DNA of 5,872 bases from NCBI GenBank assembly GCA_030638785.1, contig DAOWDY010000053.1, positions 1-5,872 on the forward strand. Reading direction: 5' to 3'. This document shows positions 5,797 to 5,872 of the stretch, piece after piece. The position numbers and the translations under genes are program-made. The DNA comes from Candidatus Thorarchaeota archaeon. GTDB lineage: Archaea; Asgardarchaeota; Thorarchaeia; Thorarchaeales; Thorarchaeaceae. Position 1 is the stretch's first letter, and the number at the start of each line of letters is the position of its first letter. Below the pieces are notes generated by a model. That model saw only the letters and a list, made by a program, of their open reading frames with translations. It did no database searches and was not told where the DNA came from.

Positions 5797-5872
5797 ATGC
5801 GGAAACATGAACTGAAGTTTATTCACGTGGATGCGTTCACTGACGTTCCATATGGTGGAAATCCTGCAGGTG
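5797..5872 (+). CDS. PhzF-family protein, N-terminal end (partial)
   Basis: The first 25 codons read MRKHELKFIHVDAFTDVPYGGNPAG. The segment VDAFTDxPxGGNPAG is the hallmark N-terminus of the PhzF/diaminopimelate-epimerase-fold family, in which the first strand leads into the GNP loop. The catalytic glutamate lies further downstream and is outside the window, so activity cannot be judged. PhzF itself isomerises an intermediate of phenazine synthesis, but most homologues are in organisms that make no phenazines and have unknown substrates. An in-frame TGA at 5791-5793 precedes the ATG, so 5797 is the first possible ATG start. The gene continues beyond the right edge. Confidence 0.8.
   Translation, partial: MRKHELKFIHVDAFTDVPYGGNPAG

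Noticed and set aside
1..5872. CRISPR array, insertion sequence or integration site
   Set aside because: No regularly spaced repeats, transposase or integrase fragments, or terminal inverted repeats were seen; the longest intergenic repeat noted is 12 bases.

Overview
The window carries a short run of archaeal genes, all on the + strand, with one unexplained non-coding block. A radical SAM protein of the tetraether lipid synthase (Tes) family makes membrane lipids found only in archaea. The ribosome binding sites (GGAG, and an exact GGAGGTGG before tldE) match an archaeal 16S 3' end, and the T-rich terminators and TATA-like boxes also fit archaea. Moderate G+C and the gene mix would suit an Asgard lineage such as Thorarchaeota, but this is a guess; only 'archaeon' is well supported.

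Layout: (1) 2-130, the 3' end of an unidentified gene that stops just before the tes start. (2) 137-1786, tes, followed by a hairpin and a pyrimidine tract. (3) 1787-2267, 481 bases without a protein gene. Its first half is A+T-rich. Its second half (about 2048-2213) is G+C-richer, folds into a long multi-helix structure by direct reading, has a TATA-like box at the right distance upstream and ends in ten T's. I read it as a probable non-coding RNA of no family I recognise; a leader or riboswitch of the next gene is the main alternative. (4) 2268-2864, an HD-domain metal phosphohydrolase (HD_3/YfbR/HDDC2 type). (5) 2865-2962, a promoter region with a perfect 12-base direct repeat and a dyad that reaches the next start codon. 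(6) 2963-5714, tldD and tldE, one base apart, encoding the two halves of a TldD/TldE metalloprotease. (7) 5797-5872, the first 25 codons of a PhzF-family protein that runs off the window.

The genes look like separate housekeeping functions: membrane lipid cross-linking, nucleotide hydrolysis, and peptide proteolysis or maturation. Only two adjacent pairs look co-expressed: the upstream gene with tes, and tldD with tldE. I see no mobile element, CRISPR array, tRNA, rRNA or defence system. The structured block at 2048-2213 is the part most worth a second look.
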